Of a DNA stretch of 30,691 nt, positions 20,471 to 30,691 are shown piece after piece; within the stretch, counting starts at the first letter, position 1, and every line of letters begins with the position of its first letter. The position numbers and the translations under genes are program-made. The notes below the pieces were generated by a model. The model saw only the letters and a list, made by a program, of their open reading frames with translations. It made no database searches and was not told the origin of the DNA. Source of the DNA: Priapulus caudatus (lineage: Eukaryota > Priapulida > Priapulimorpha > Priapulimorphida > Priapulidae); NCBI RefSeq assembly GCF_000485595.1, contig NW_014577163.1:557369-588059 (forward strand), read 5' to 3'.

Positions 20471-20884
20471 CACCCACCTCCAATCTTCCCCTCATCACCG
20501 TTACCCCACCACCGTTACCAATCGGCCAGTAACATTTCTCCTCACCACTACAAACACCACCAGCCTTATGCTGATTATATTAAAAAACAAAAGAAATTTG
20601 TTATGATAAATATTATATATATATATATATATATCTAATATCTATATATAATATACTATATATATATATATATGGGCATTGTTATATAAATAACAACATC
20701 AGCAGCAGCAACGAATAACGACATAATAACAATAATAACAATAAAACATCGTAGTCATTAACAACGCAAAAATAACATTAGATAAAACAACAAACAAACA
20801 AACAACACAAACAAATATTTCAACGACACGGAATACATCCTCAACGGTATCGCCTACCTTACGAGCACGCGAACAACCGGCAGT
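20471..20884. other. AT-rich spacer with a TA array
   Basis: After a C-rich stretch with two GTTACC motifs, TA dinucleotide runs occupy about 20615-20672, followed by AAC/AAT-rich sequence to about 20830. No gene is recognised. Confidence 0.6.
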
Positions 20885-20980
20885 CTCTACCTCTTTCTCC
20901 TCTCCCTCCCCTCCTCCTCCTCTCCTCCTCCTCCTCCTCCTCCTTCTTCTTCTTCTTTCCTCCTTCCTCCCCTTACGTCT
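20885..20980 (+). repeat. Pyrimidine tract (CCT/CTT repeats)
   Basis: An almost pure pyrimidine run of CTC, CCT and CTT units ending in ACGTCTAG. It would also serve as the polypyrimidine tract of a plus-strand 3' splice site at 20982. Confidence 0.85.
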
Positions 20981-20982
20981 AG

Positions 20983-21126
20983 CACCGCGTCGCCGTCACC
21001 GCAATCAGCCAGGTAAACGCGGCAACAAGCCTTCCGGTGCGCCTGACTAATCAACCAGTGCAGGACAGGTAAGGTTGCGAGCGCGAGCGTGTCCGCAGCA
21101 GCAGCAGCAGCGCGCAAGATGCTCAG
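20983..21126 (+). other. Candidate exon region with three consensus splice-donor motifs
   Basis: A pyrimidine-rich tract and TAG (acceptor-like, ending at 20982) are followed by three donor consensus sites: CAG/GTAAAC (GT at 21013), CAG/GTAAGG (21069) and CAG/GTAAGC (21127). A branch-point-like CTGACTAAT lies at about 21042-21050, and an ATG at 21119-21121 comes just before the third donor. This may mark alternative donors of a first coding exon. No protein domain supports it. Confidence 0.3.
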
Positions 21127-21128
21127 GT

Positions 21129-22434
21129 AAGCAGCGTGTGGCCTAGAACACCGCGCTGTTGGCGCCTAAGCAAACACGACGCCTTACTCTGCTCTCCTCC
21201 TCTCTCTCTCTCTACTTTCTTCACCCTCGCTCGCTCGCTCTCGGCTGTCGCCGATGTCACGCTGACGCCCAGCGTAAGAGCTGTGTCGCACGAGTGAGTA
21301 TGATCCACACGACGTTGACGAATACGCTGGCGACGGCTGCGAGCGGCAACGGAAATTATTTAGCGAAAAAAAAAAAAAGTTGCTTCGTCTTTCCCGCGCC
21401 CGCGCGCCACGTTCAGAAAATTATTTTGCGAAGATTTCCAACGCATTTTGTTCGTCGATGTTTCGTCTCGTCGTCGTCACCGTCGTCGTCTCTCGTCGTT
21501 TTCGTTGATCACGGAGTTTGCCGACGTTCGTCACGGATGAGTGGTGTGTGACTAGTAGCGTATTAGCACGTGCGCGCGTGTGCGTATCTCATGACATGAT
21601 ATCGCCGTGGAGCCCCGGTGTAGGCGCTAACAGAATTCTCCGGTTTTTACGGCCGTGAAAATTGAGTACAGTGGTAATAGTGCAGGCGATTGTTAAAGCC
21701 ATAATGGGCAGCGCACCGCTGCGGCGGGTGTCGAACTACTCGGAGCGGCAGCATGACGCAGAAGAGGAAGGCGGAGGGTGTGGGGGGGGGGTCGAACGCT
21801 AGCTCGCCTAAAGCAAACACAGATCGCAACGCCGCGTGAGATCTTAATGCATCCAAGCCACTGCTGAATGCTCTAACTGCCTTGCTGCCTGCTGCTGCTC
21901 ATGCTGCTGCTGCTGCTTCGCATCAAAGCAGCGCGCGATGCATAGAGCAACACGCAGCGCCACCGGAGCCGCCACCGACAAACTATCAGCCGCGACCGGT
22001 AAAACTTGATGCGCGCAGGTAGCGAGCGCCTCCCCCGGCCGCTACGCGCGTATATACACCAGATCCGAAGCAGACGAAAGTAGAACCGCAGTGCGCGCCT
22101 TCACCGAAAGGAATAACAAAGCCATAGCAGGATTACATCACTGCCGGTCGGTAGGATTAGGAAAACAGAAAGACAAATCCACCTGTCACGGGGACGGTCA
22201 CCCACACACGAGTTACAAAGCGGATATACGCGACTATAGGCTGTTATAGAACCAACACGAAATGTTAGCGGTTGTTCCACGGTCGATAGAACAACTGCGA
22301 AATGGTTATACAACCAACAGATATCGGTTAGAAAGATGACGTACAGCCGCGATGAGATCACAGATTAGCGGCTGAAAGCGTCGTTAACATCGGTTGTGAG
22401 TCAATAGGGCATACTATGATCGGTTATTCAGCCT
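21129..22434. other. CpG-rich then mixed spacer; no gene recognised
   Basis: It contains short CT, CGTC and CTG repeats and a TATATA motif at about 22051-22056. An open frame at 21159-21551 is biased towards Ser, Arg and Val by these repeats and matches no family I know. The stretch 22200-22430 has several GGTTAT/GGTTAG words but no clear tandem order. Confidence 0.45.
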
Positions 22435-25190
22435 GACACCGTTACGTTATACACACGTTACCTGCTTATACACATCGCGTACTGTATACACATTTTTACT
22501 ACCACTGTTAACACACGTTACTGTGTATACACACGTTACTACACCAGTGTTATACCACACTACTGTTATACGACACACACGTTACTTGTTATAACACACG
22601 TACGTATACACACGTTCACTTGTTATACACACTGGTTACTGTTAATACACACGGTTACGCTTATACACACCTATACTGTTATACACACAGTCTACTGTTA
22701 TACACACGTTACTGTTATACACACGTTACTGCTTATACAACACGTTACTGTTAGTACACACGCTTACTGTTATACACACCGTTACTGTTATACACACGTT
22801 ACTCTTATACACACGTTAACTGTTATACACACGTTACTGTGTATACACACGTTACTGTATACACACTTACTGCTTAACACACGTTACTGTTATACACACG
22901 TTACTGCTTAACACACGTTAGCTGTTATACACACGCTTACTGTTATACACACTTACTGTTTTATACACAACGATACTGTTATACACACGTACTGTATACA
23001 CACCGTTACTGTTATACAACGTTTACTGTTATACAACACGCTTACTGTTATACACACGTTACTGTTATACACACGTACTTTATACACACGTTACTGTTAT
23101 ACACACGTGTACTGTATACACACGTTACTGTTATACACACGTTACTACACCTGTATACACACGTTACGTTTATACACACGTTACTTGTTATACACACGTT
23201 ACTGTTATACACACGTTACTGTTATACACACGCTTACTGTTATACACAACGTTTACTTTTATTACACACGTTACTGTTATAACACACGTTACTGTTAATA
23301 CAACCTTACTACCACTGTTTATACACACGTTACTCTGTATACACACAGTTACTGTTATACACACGGCTTACTACCACCTTTATACCACACGTTACTGTAT
23401 ACACACGTTACTGTTATACACACGCTACTGCTTATACATCACGTTACTGTTATACACCACGTTAACCTGTTATACACACGGTACTTGCTTATACACACGT
23501 TACTGTTATACACACGTACTACACAGTATACACGCGTTACTACCACCTGCTTATACACACGTACCTTTATACACACTTACTTACCACCTGCTTATACACG
23601 CGTTACTACCACCTTGTTATACACACGTTACTGTTATACACACGTTACTACCACCTGATTATACACACGCTTACTGTTGATACAGCACGTTACTGTTATA
23701 CACACGTACTGTTATACACACGTTACGTTATACACACGTTACTGTATACACACGTTTACTGTTATTACACACGTTACTCTGATACACACGTTACATGTTA
23801 ACACACGTTACTGTTATACACACTTACTGTTATACACACGTTACTACCACCTGTATATACACACGTACTGTTATACACACGTTACTGTTATACACACCGT
23901 TACTACCACCTGTTATACACACGTATACTGGTATACACACGTTACGTTAACAACACTTACTGTTATACACACCGTTACTGTATACACACGTTACTGTATA
24001 CACACGTTACTGTTAACACACGTTACTGTTATACGTTACTGTTATACGACACCGTTACTGTTATACCACACTTACTGTTATACACACGTTACTGTTATAC
24101 ACACGTTCTTACTTGTTATACACACGTACTACCACCCTGTATACACACGTTACTGTTAACACACGTTACTGTTATACACACGTTACTGTTATCACACGTT
24201 ACTTTTGATACACACGTTACTTCTATACACACGTTACTACCACCTGTTATTACACACGTTACAGTTATACACACCGTACTGTATTACACACGTTACGTTA
24301 TACACACTTTACTTTATACACACGTTTACTGTTATACACACGATTATACTGTTATTACACACGTACTGTTAATACACACGTTGACTGTTATAACACACGC
24401 TTACTGCTTAGTACAGACGTTACTGTTATACACACGACTGTTATAACACACGTTACTTTATACACACGTTACTGCTTATTACACACTTACTGTTATACAC
24501 ACGTTACTACACATGTTATACACACGTTACTGTTATTACACACCGTTACTGTTATTACACAGCGCTTAGCGGTTAATACACAACGTTACTGTTATACCAC
24601 GTTACTACCACCTGCTTATACGCTTACTGTTATCACACACGTTACTGTTATACACACTACTACCACGGTTAGTACACACGCTTACTGTTATACACCACGT
24701 TAACTGCTATAACACACGTTACTGATTATACACACGTGACTGTTATACATACTTACTGTTATACACACGTTCACGGTTATAGCACACGTACGTGTTATAC
24801 ACCACGTTACTGTTATACACACGTTACTGTATACACCACGTTACTGTTATACACACGTCTTACTGTATACACACCGTAAAACGGCTTATACACACGTTAC
24901 TACAAACATGTTTATACACACGTTACTGTTTACACCACGTTACTTATACACACGTTACTGTTTAGTACACACTTAGCTGTTATAACCGTTACTGTATTAC
25001 ACACGTTACTGCCTTATACACACTCCTACTGTTATACACACGTTACTGGATACACACGATTACTGCTTATACACACGGTTACTTGTTAGACACACGCTTA
25101 CTGTATACACACTTACTACCAGCCTGTTATACACACGCTTACTGGTTATACACACGTTACTACACCTGTTATACACACGTTACAAACGTT
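22435..25190 (+). repeat. 2.75-kb satellite of 17-bp units with interspersed 24-bp variants
   Basis: The basic unit is TGTTATACACACGTTAC (17 bp), repeated roughly 150 times. A longer unit with an extra TACCACC before TGTTATAC (24 bp) appears about fifteen times at irregular spacing, for example near 23646, 23849, 23904, 24235 and 24605. Many single-base losses and gains are scattered through the array, probably partly sequencing error. Frames reading as YTHVTVIH repeats are spurious. Confidence 0.96.
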
Positions 25191-25199
25191 ACTATATAT

Positions 25200-25300
25200 A
25201 TATAAATATACAAACGGACGAACGGACGTACGGACGTTGACGAACGGAGGCACGGACGGACGCGACGGACGGACGGCGCGCGCGACGGATCGAGCAGACG
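25200..25300 (+). repeat. (ACGG)n tract
   Basis: ACGGACGG/ACGA units, CpG-rich, between a short TA run and the GATA array. Confidence 0.88.
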
Positions 25301-25324
25301 AAACGCGACGGACCGATTGAGTAA

Positions 25325-25545
25325 TAGATACTGGTAGATAGATAGATAGATCAGAGAGCATAGCATAGATAAGATAGATAGATAGATAAATAAATAATAG
25401 ATAGATAATAGATAGATAGACTAGATAGATGGATAAATAGATAGAGAGATAGCATAGCATAGATAGATAGATAGATAGCTAGATAGATATATAGATAGAT
25501 AGATAGATAGATAGATAAAATATTATCAGATAGATAGATATAGAT

Positions 25546-25605
<60 letters not shown>

Positions 25606-25771
25606 TAGATAGATAGTAGATAGATAGATAGATAGCATTAGATAGATAGCATAGATAGATAGATAGATAGATGATAGATAGATTAAGATAGATAGAAGAT
25701 AGATAGAAGATGAGAATAGATAGTAGATAGATAGATAGATAGATAGAAAGATAGATAGATTAATAGATAGC

Positions 25772-25815
<44 letters not shown>

Positions 25816-25950
25816 ATAGATTAGATAAGAAAATAGATAAATAGAGTAATAACGAAGATAGATAAATAGCATAAGAATAGATAAATAGCATAAATAAGAT
25901 AAATAGCATAGATAAATAAATAAATAGATAGATAAATAAATAAAATAATA
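25325..25950 (+). repeat. (GATA)n tetranucleotide array
   Basis: About 620 bp of GATA units with GATT, AATA and GCATA variants, degrading towards AAATAAAT at the right end. Frames reading Ile-Tyr-Leu-Ser are spurious. Confidence 0.97.
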
Positions 25951-26349
25951 GTCCCTCCTCGAATCATATATTCCCCCACCATACAGAATATCCGACATTG
26001 CGGTCACCACTACTGTTTACATCCACAGCTAATCAGAGAGCAAATTAATCATTCACTCGTCCATCACGCCAGATCGACGCGACAATCACCGCCGACGCCT
26101 ACATCGACGGGCTGCCACCTAGCGTCACGTACGGCAGTATTAAACGCGCGACCGCTTATCGATGTCAGAGCCCGACAGTCATAATTTTTTAGCCGCACCG
26201 CGACGCGACGACACGAAACGCCGTCAGAAACGACGACACCAACAGGAAGAGATGGCGGATGCGTGCCGACGACGGCGCGCACACAAGGCAGGCAGGAGCG
26301 CCGGAACGCGTGTCATTCGCACCCGTTTGTGTGAGAGCGTGTGGCGGTC
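25951..26349. other. CpG-rich spacer; no gene recognised
   Basis: A GATGGCGG word resembling part of a YY1 motif lies near 26251. Short frames of about 60 codons on both strands show no family features. Confidence 0.4.
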
Positions 26350-26352
26350 CTA

Positions 26353-27073
26353 GGGCCCGCGTCAGAAACAAATTAGTCTGAACATTAACTTCAACTCTAA
26401 CCGCTTGACAGAAACATCGCTAATGTTACAGAGAACGAAAAATCCTCGCAAAATATCCTCTTAACATTACGAGCAGTTCAGACCCTCTCGTTAACTTTAA
26501 ATTAAGTTGAAAATAACACATTTACACTACGAATTACAATTATAGGATATTAATTTTATACAAATGAATAAAAAATGTGTGTTTTTCTAAAAAACACGTC
26601 TACAAAATCATTAAGTTATCTACCGTAAAAAACAAAACAAATACATTTACAAATGCCGTATCGCCACTCTTGTTCTCTTCGTTTACTCAATGTTTGCAAT
26701 CGTTTGCCCAACTCTCGCGTCTCGTGTTACCAGTGTGAGAATTTGTACTTGGTGTGCCAGAATAAATTCCACACCACGTCATTTTTTCACGAAATTATTT
26801 ATATGTGGGTTAGGCCATCATAATATGCATAATTACTGTTCCACTGTACAGATGAATGTGTATGGAATTTGCAATTTGTGAGCGTGATCGATTCGCATCC
26901 CAATCAGCAGCCTTGTGACATGAAATTATGAAATTCCTGGTATCATGGAGTTTGCTCGCTATCTACGAGTGTTTCTGTCAACGCTACTCTCGCTACCATT
27001 AACATAGTCGCTAAGTGTTACTTCAAGCATTAACATTAGCATTAACTTTACGATGTTCTTTGACAACGGGCCC
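26353..27073. mobile_element. Candidate 721-bp MITE with CTA target duplication
   Basis: The left end reads GGGCCCG...GTCA from 26353 and the right end is its inverted counterpart, TGACAACGGGCCC, ending at 27073. Direct CTA triplets flank both ends (26350-26352 and 27074-27076), as expected for a 3-bp target duplication of PIF/Harbinger type. A further inverted match, CTTGACAGAAACATCG near 26404-26419 against CGAGTGTTTCTGTCAA near 26966-26981, lies inside, offset by about 40 bp between arms. The interior is AT-rich and without a transposase. The short 63-codon frame at 26690 shows no family features. Confidence 0.5.
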
Positions 27074-27272
27074 CTAGTGACAAAACAGAAACAGCTCATT
27101 CACTATCACAGTCAGTCAGTACACTGAAATCGCCACCAATACCAAAAGTCATGCCTACCGGCACACACCGCCTCCTACAAAGCAAGCATACAGTAAGTGC
27201 GTCCCCGACAGAACCTCAAAGGCACGGTACGAAGTAGTGTCCCTGCTAGCGGCTCAAATACAGCATCCTCGG

Positions 27273-27327
<55 letters not shown>
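27273..27327 (+). repeat. (CT)n dinucleotide array
   Basis: A clean CT run with one CG interruption. The flank 27077-27272 shows no recognisable gene. Confidence 0.95.
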
Positions 27328-27329
<2 letters not shown>

Positions 27330-27444
27330 CATCTCAATCACGAAGCCAACTTGCACGTATATTGGCGTTCATTTGTGACCATATAAGTCGAAGTAGATTT
27401 CGAAGCGAAAAAACTCCAGATCGGGTAAAACGTGTGCAAGAGCG

Positions 27445-27472
27445 TGACGTCAGCGGCGAGCGACCACGTGAC
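27445..27472. promoter_or_regulatory. CRE and E-box pair in a CpG-rich stretch
   Basis: The full CRE palindrome TGACGTCA (27445-27452) lies 12 bp before CACGTG (27465-27470). Another CRE-like TTACGTCA lies at 27657-27664. The pairing would suit a promoter, but no gene start is identifiable. Confidence 0.3.
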
Positions 27473-27530
27473 ACGCTTCCGCGCTCGTGTGTCGCGAACA
27501 GATGCACGGCTTCGTTGTTGTACCGCAACT

Positions 27531-27532
<2 letters not shown>

Positions 27533-27571
<39 letters not shown>
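27533..27571. repeat. (TA)n dinucleotide array
   Basis: An uninterrupted TA run of about 38 bp. Confidence 0.95.
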
Positions 27572-29383
27572 CGCAGTTTAGAAGTGCATCGTGACGTTCT
27601 TTTATATTGACAGTTTTCTTTCTGCGTATAGTGTGAAATATAATGCTCGCAGTGTCTTACGTCAGAGTGTCGGTTGTGACGCGGCCGTTATGCATTTTGC
27701 GACGCCTCACGTTTGCGACCATCTCACAGCCAATCCCACCGCGGACCTCGCACCGGCGGTATCCGTAGATATCATGTCGGTATCTTATCGCAGACGATCA
27801 GCTTCGTGACGACGGTTGCCTGCGTCTGTCACGCGCTCCGTACGTCTGCCCACGTCCACGTCCACGGCCATTACCGGAAGCACCGCCCAGTACATGTTCG
27901 GAGCAAAGTACAACGCAGCATAATGGATATCTCTACTCCTACCGAGATCAACTGTCATTATCGTATACCCGACAGTTGCTGTTAACGGCGACCTAAAAGA
28001 TGTCTGAGCGTGGAATTAAGTTCGACACCGTTGCTAGTGAAAGCTAATAAGCTCGAACCGTTGCGGTTGTACGTAACTGAATATTACTTCGTAATCACCC
28101 GCATAAAGGTATTCACACTTGCTATGGAAACTAACATTATAAAACCGTTAAGGGAAATTGGAAACGATCGATTATGCACGGGTGCATGCGTACGTATGCG
28201 TGTTGACCTTTGTTACAGTTCTGATGTCATATAACATAGTGTGATATCATGTGTAATCTCGTTGTGAGTCTATAAGACGGGGCTGAATCTCATAAACCAG
28301 TCTCATTTCTTTACGTGTGATATGAAGCTGTAAGACTTAACAAGACATGTAGAACCATAATGAGTGTAGCGATAGTAAGGGAATATAAATCATGCCCGTG
28401 TGTGTGAGTGTGCGCGTGTGATCTGTGTGCTTTTGAGAATATACACTAGACATACACACACACTCACTCATGCACCAGAGCGCGCATACACATAGACCCG
28501 CTCGCGCGCAGGCACGCACACATACACGCATGCACAAATATAAATGCACACACCTGCTTATACACACCTGCTTATACCTGCTTATGCTGTATTAGTTTAC
28601 TGAGCATACAATACAGGTCACACATGTATAAATATGTCGTACAAGACTGGAGCTTCTTGGCGTTAAGAGTACTTGCTGATAAGCCCTGCAGACGGTTACT
28701 TATTAAGCTGATACTTAATAAACGCCCTGTTATTTAAAAAATCAAACTGCCTTTTGCATTCCTTATCGCTATAGCATAGAATTGTCTGTTTCATCGTAGT
28801 CGACGTCCAGCATGCTCGACGTCGTAATTAGTTTATGGCGTGTCGACGACGTGTCCGCACGCATCTATTTCCTCGCGACTAAACTGTGCGTGTCAACATA
28901 TATTAGCTCATGATGCTCATTGCATTTGTCGACGCTGATCTGTAGATTTGGCGGGAAAATCTCGGCCGACTAATAGAGTAATAAGCTTACGCAGCAGGAG
29001 GCCTGCAATCGAGTAGAACGACAACACGCAACGGCCGACGGTAATTTAATAGCGCCGATATCACGTCTAATTACACGATGTCATTAATTGTTATTCCGGC
29101 TATTGTTTTCATGCGCGTCTGCTTTTCCATAACGACAACGAGTCCCTGTACTAACCCCGCCTCCCTATATCCAATATGCCTCGCCATGCTCCCCGCTCCC
29201 CATCCTCCTCCATTCCACATGAATCATCAAGTTTTATGTTCAGCCGGTTGCTATCGCAATATGTCAACAGATCCTTTCTTTACCCAATGCACTTTCCCCA
29301 TACACCTTGGTGCGCACCCCTCGATTCCTATACCGCCTACGTCCCATCCTGTGTTTACCGTGCGTGCGTGCGTGCGTGCGTGC

Positions 29384-29388
<5 letters not shown>
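27572..29388. other. Mostly single-copy spacer; no gene recognised
   Basis: It includes a CA/GCGC-rich patch at about 28395-28565, a small hairpin (TTATTAAG 28700-28707 against CTTAATAA 28714-28721) and one exact E2F-type word, TTTGGCGGGAAA, at 28947-28958. Short frames at 27591, 27713 and 28010 lack family features. Confidence 0.45.
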
Positions 29389-29432
<44 letters not shown>

Positions 29433-29934
29433 CGCGCGAGCGTGCGCGTACGAGCGTGTGCGTGCGTGCGCGAGCGTGTGTGTACGAGCGTGTGCGTGCG
29501 TGCGCGAGCGTGTGTGTACGAGCGTGTGCGTGCGTGCGCGAGCGTGTGCGTGCGTGTGCGTGTGCGTGCGTGAGTGTGTGTGCGTGCGCGCGAGCGTGCG
29601 TGTACGAGCGTGTGCGTGCGCGAGCGTGCGTGCGCGGGTGTGTCAGGTTGCACGTATGACGTCAAACTCGCTCAAAAAAAAATTAACAGGATCGCGGATT
29701 TTCCCTCGTGCGATGTGATAGCGAGGGCGCGCTGTGTGCGTTAGTGCATTAGTGCATCACTAGTCAATAAGCAGCCAGGGATGTGGGGGCTAGGCAGCGT
29801 TGTCGGGATGAAGATGAGGTAGATAGGAAAACGTGGATCGATGATGTCTTAACTTTCACACGCGACGTGTTGGGCAGGGAAGTTATGACATCTATGATTA
29901 TTGATAGTCGTGACTACTATACACAATGTTTATA

Positions 29935-29983
<49 letters not shown>

Positions 29984-30395
29984 AACTATATACGATGTTA
30001 CTGACAACAGACCTCAAAGCACCAGCTCTAACTGTGTACCCGTTTGTTCCGCAATAACGGATAGCCAGGGCCACGCACACTAGCAGAACTACCAGAGTGA
30101 ACAGATAGTGTAATCCCGCGTACAACACAGATTGCATAATTTGATTCTGAATCAAACTAGTCCTGGACAGCGGTGCGTTGAATCGGATAGCACGTACATA
30201 GAATTTACGAAGAGACAATTTAGCTCGCTTTGAAGCGCTGCTCGTCTCCCTAAATTGCCCCCTCAATCCTGCGGGCTAACTTAGTTCCCTCTAGCGCGTA
30301 TCTAGACCGGGACAACTCGTACGCACAGCGAAATTGCAGTCCAGATGTCGAAGTGCGTGCTTACGTTGAGCGTGGAATCAAACCATTTCTAGTAT

Positions 30396-30489
<94 letters not shown>

Positions 30490-30493
30490 GCTG

Positions 30494-30548
<55 letters not shown>

Positions 30549-30549
30549 G

Positions 30550-30618
<69 letters not shown>

Positions 30619-30619
30619 G

Positions 30620-30651
<32 letters not shown>

Positions 30652-30691
30652 GCTGCTACTACTACTACTGCTACTACTACTACTACTACTA
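29389..30691. repeat. Repeat segment B2 (copy of 17228-18655)
   Basis: GT run, then GTGCGCGAGC/GTACGAGC units with a period near 32 bp to about 29640, then the shared unique core starting at 29642, a clean TA run at 29937-29981 and the terminal TAC array. It lacks the 156-bp block found in B1. The copy continues past the right edge of the window. Confidence 0.9.
30394..30691 (+). repeat. (TAC)n array reaching the window edge
   Basis: About 100 TAC units with only occasional TGC or GAC variants. It is far more regular than the homologous array at 18428-18655. Confidence 0.97.

Noticed and set aside
21159-21551. 130-codon plus-strand frame
   Set aside because: Composition follows the CT and CGTC repeats beneath it, and no family features are visible.
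22051-22056. TATATA motif as a core promoter
   Set aside because: No initiator or coding exon follows at a suitable distance, and TA-rich words are common here.
22435-25190. Direct repeats resembling a CRISPR array
   Set aside because: Units are contiguous, with no unique spacers of constant length and no cas genes, in a eukaryotic context.
28947-28958. Exact E2F-type word TTTGGCGGGAAA
   Set aside because: A single 12-bp match without neighbouring promoter signals is weak evidence of regulation.

Overview
This window looks like nuclear DNA of an invertebrate animal. It contains one convincing protein gene, an intronless class A GPCR of the invertebrate B-type muscarinic acetylcholine receptor family (GAR-2/mAChR-B-like). 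Almost everything else is non-coding: microsatellites, minisatellites, two transposon-like inverted-repeat elements and apparently single-copy spacer. I see no operons, no bacterial signals, no tRNA or rRNA genes and no CRISPR array. I cannot name the species.

Layout. 1-4790 is segment A1: a (TGAG)n array, the receptor gene (544-2781), a 13-bp minisatellite starting about 110 bp after the stop codon, and about 1.3 kb of single-copy flank. 4791-11112 holds a GGAT array, a CT array, spacer with clustered transcription-factor-like motifs, CACG and CA tracts, a trinucleotide tract, a 1.65-kb ACACAT array, and a foldback element (about 9712-10257). 11113-16311 is segment A2, a second copy of all of A1 in the same orientation, with its reading frame broken by many one- and two-base insertions. 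A CT tract, a 25-N assembly gap (16870-16894) and a CACG tract follow. 17228-18655 is segment B1, repeated at the right end of the window as B2 (about 29389-30691). Between B1 and B2 lie several minisatellites, including a 2.75-kb array of 17-bp and 24-bp units, a GATA array, a candidate MITE with a CTA target duplication (26353-27073), and a cluster of strong splice-donor motifs near 21013-21128.

The main interpretive question is segment A2. Its excess length over A1 is nearly the same in coding (+149 bp on 2238) and non-coding (+131 bp on 2009) sequence. That points to uncorrected long-read insertion errors rather than evolutionary decay. The isolated base substitutions, however, fall mostly at silent codon positions, which suggests the underlying molecule is a genuine second allele or recent duplicate of a working receptor gene. 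All four outer edges of the A and B repeats that lie inside the window fall in simple repeats, as expected either for misjoined haplotypes or for repeat-mediated duplication. Array quality also varies along the window: some stretches have near-perfect microsatellites (such as 30394-30691) and others are ragged (7206-9545, 11113-20470, 22435-25950), so the sequence is probably a mosaic of polished and unpolished assembly.

If the receptor works as its family does, it would be a Gi/o-coupled neuronal receptor in the plasma membrane. No other gene here has a recognisable role, so no gene cooperation can be inferred.
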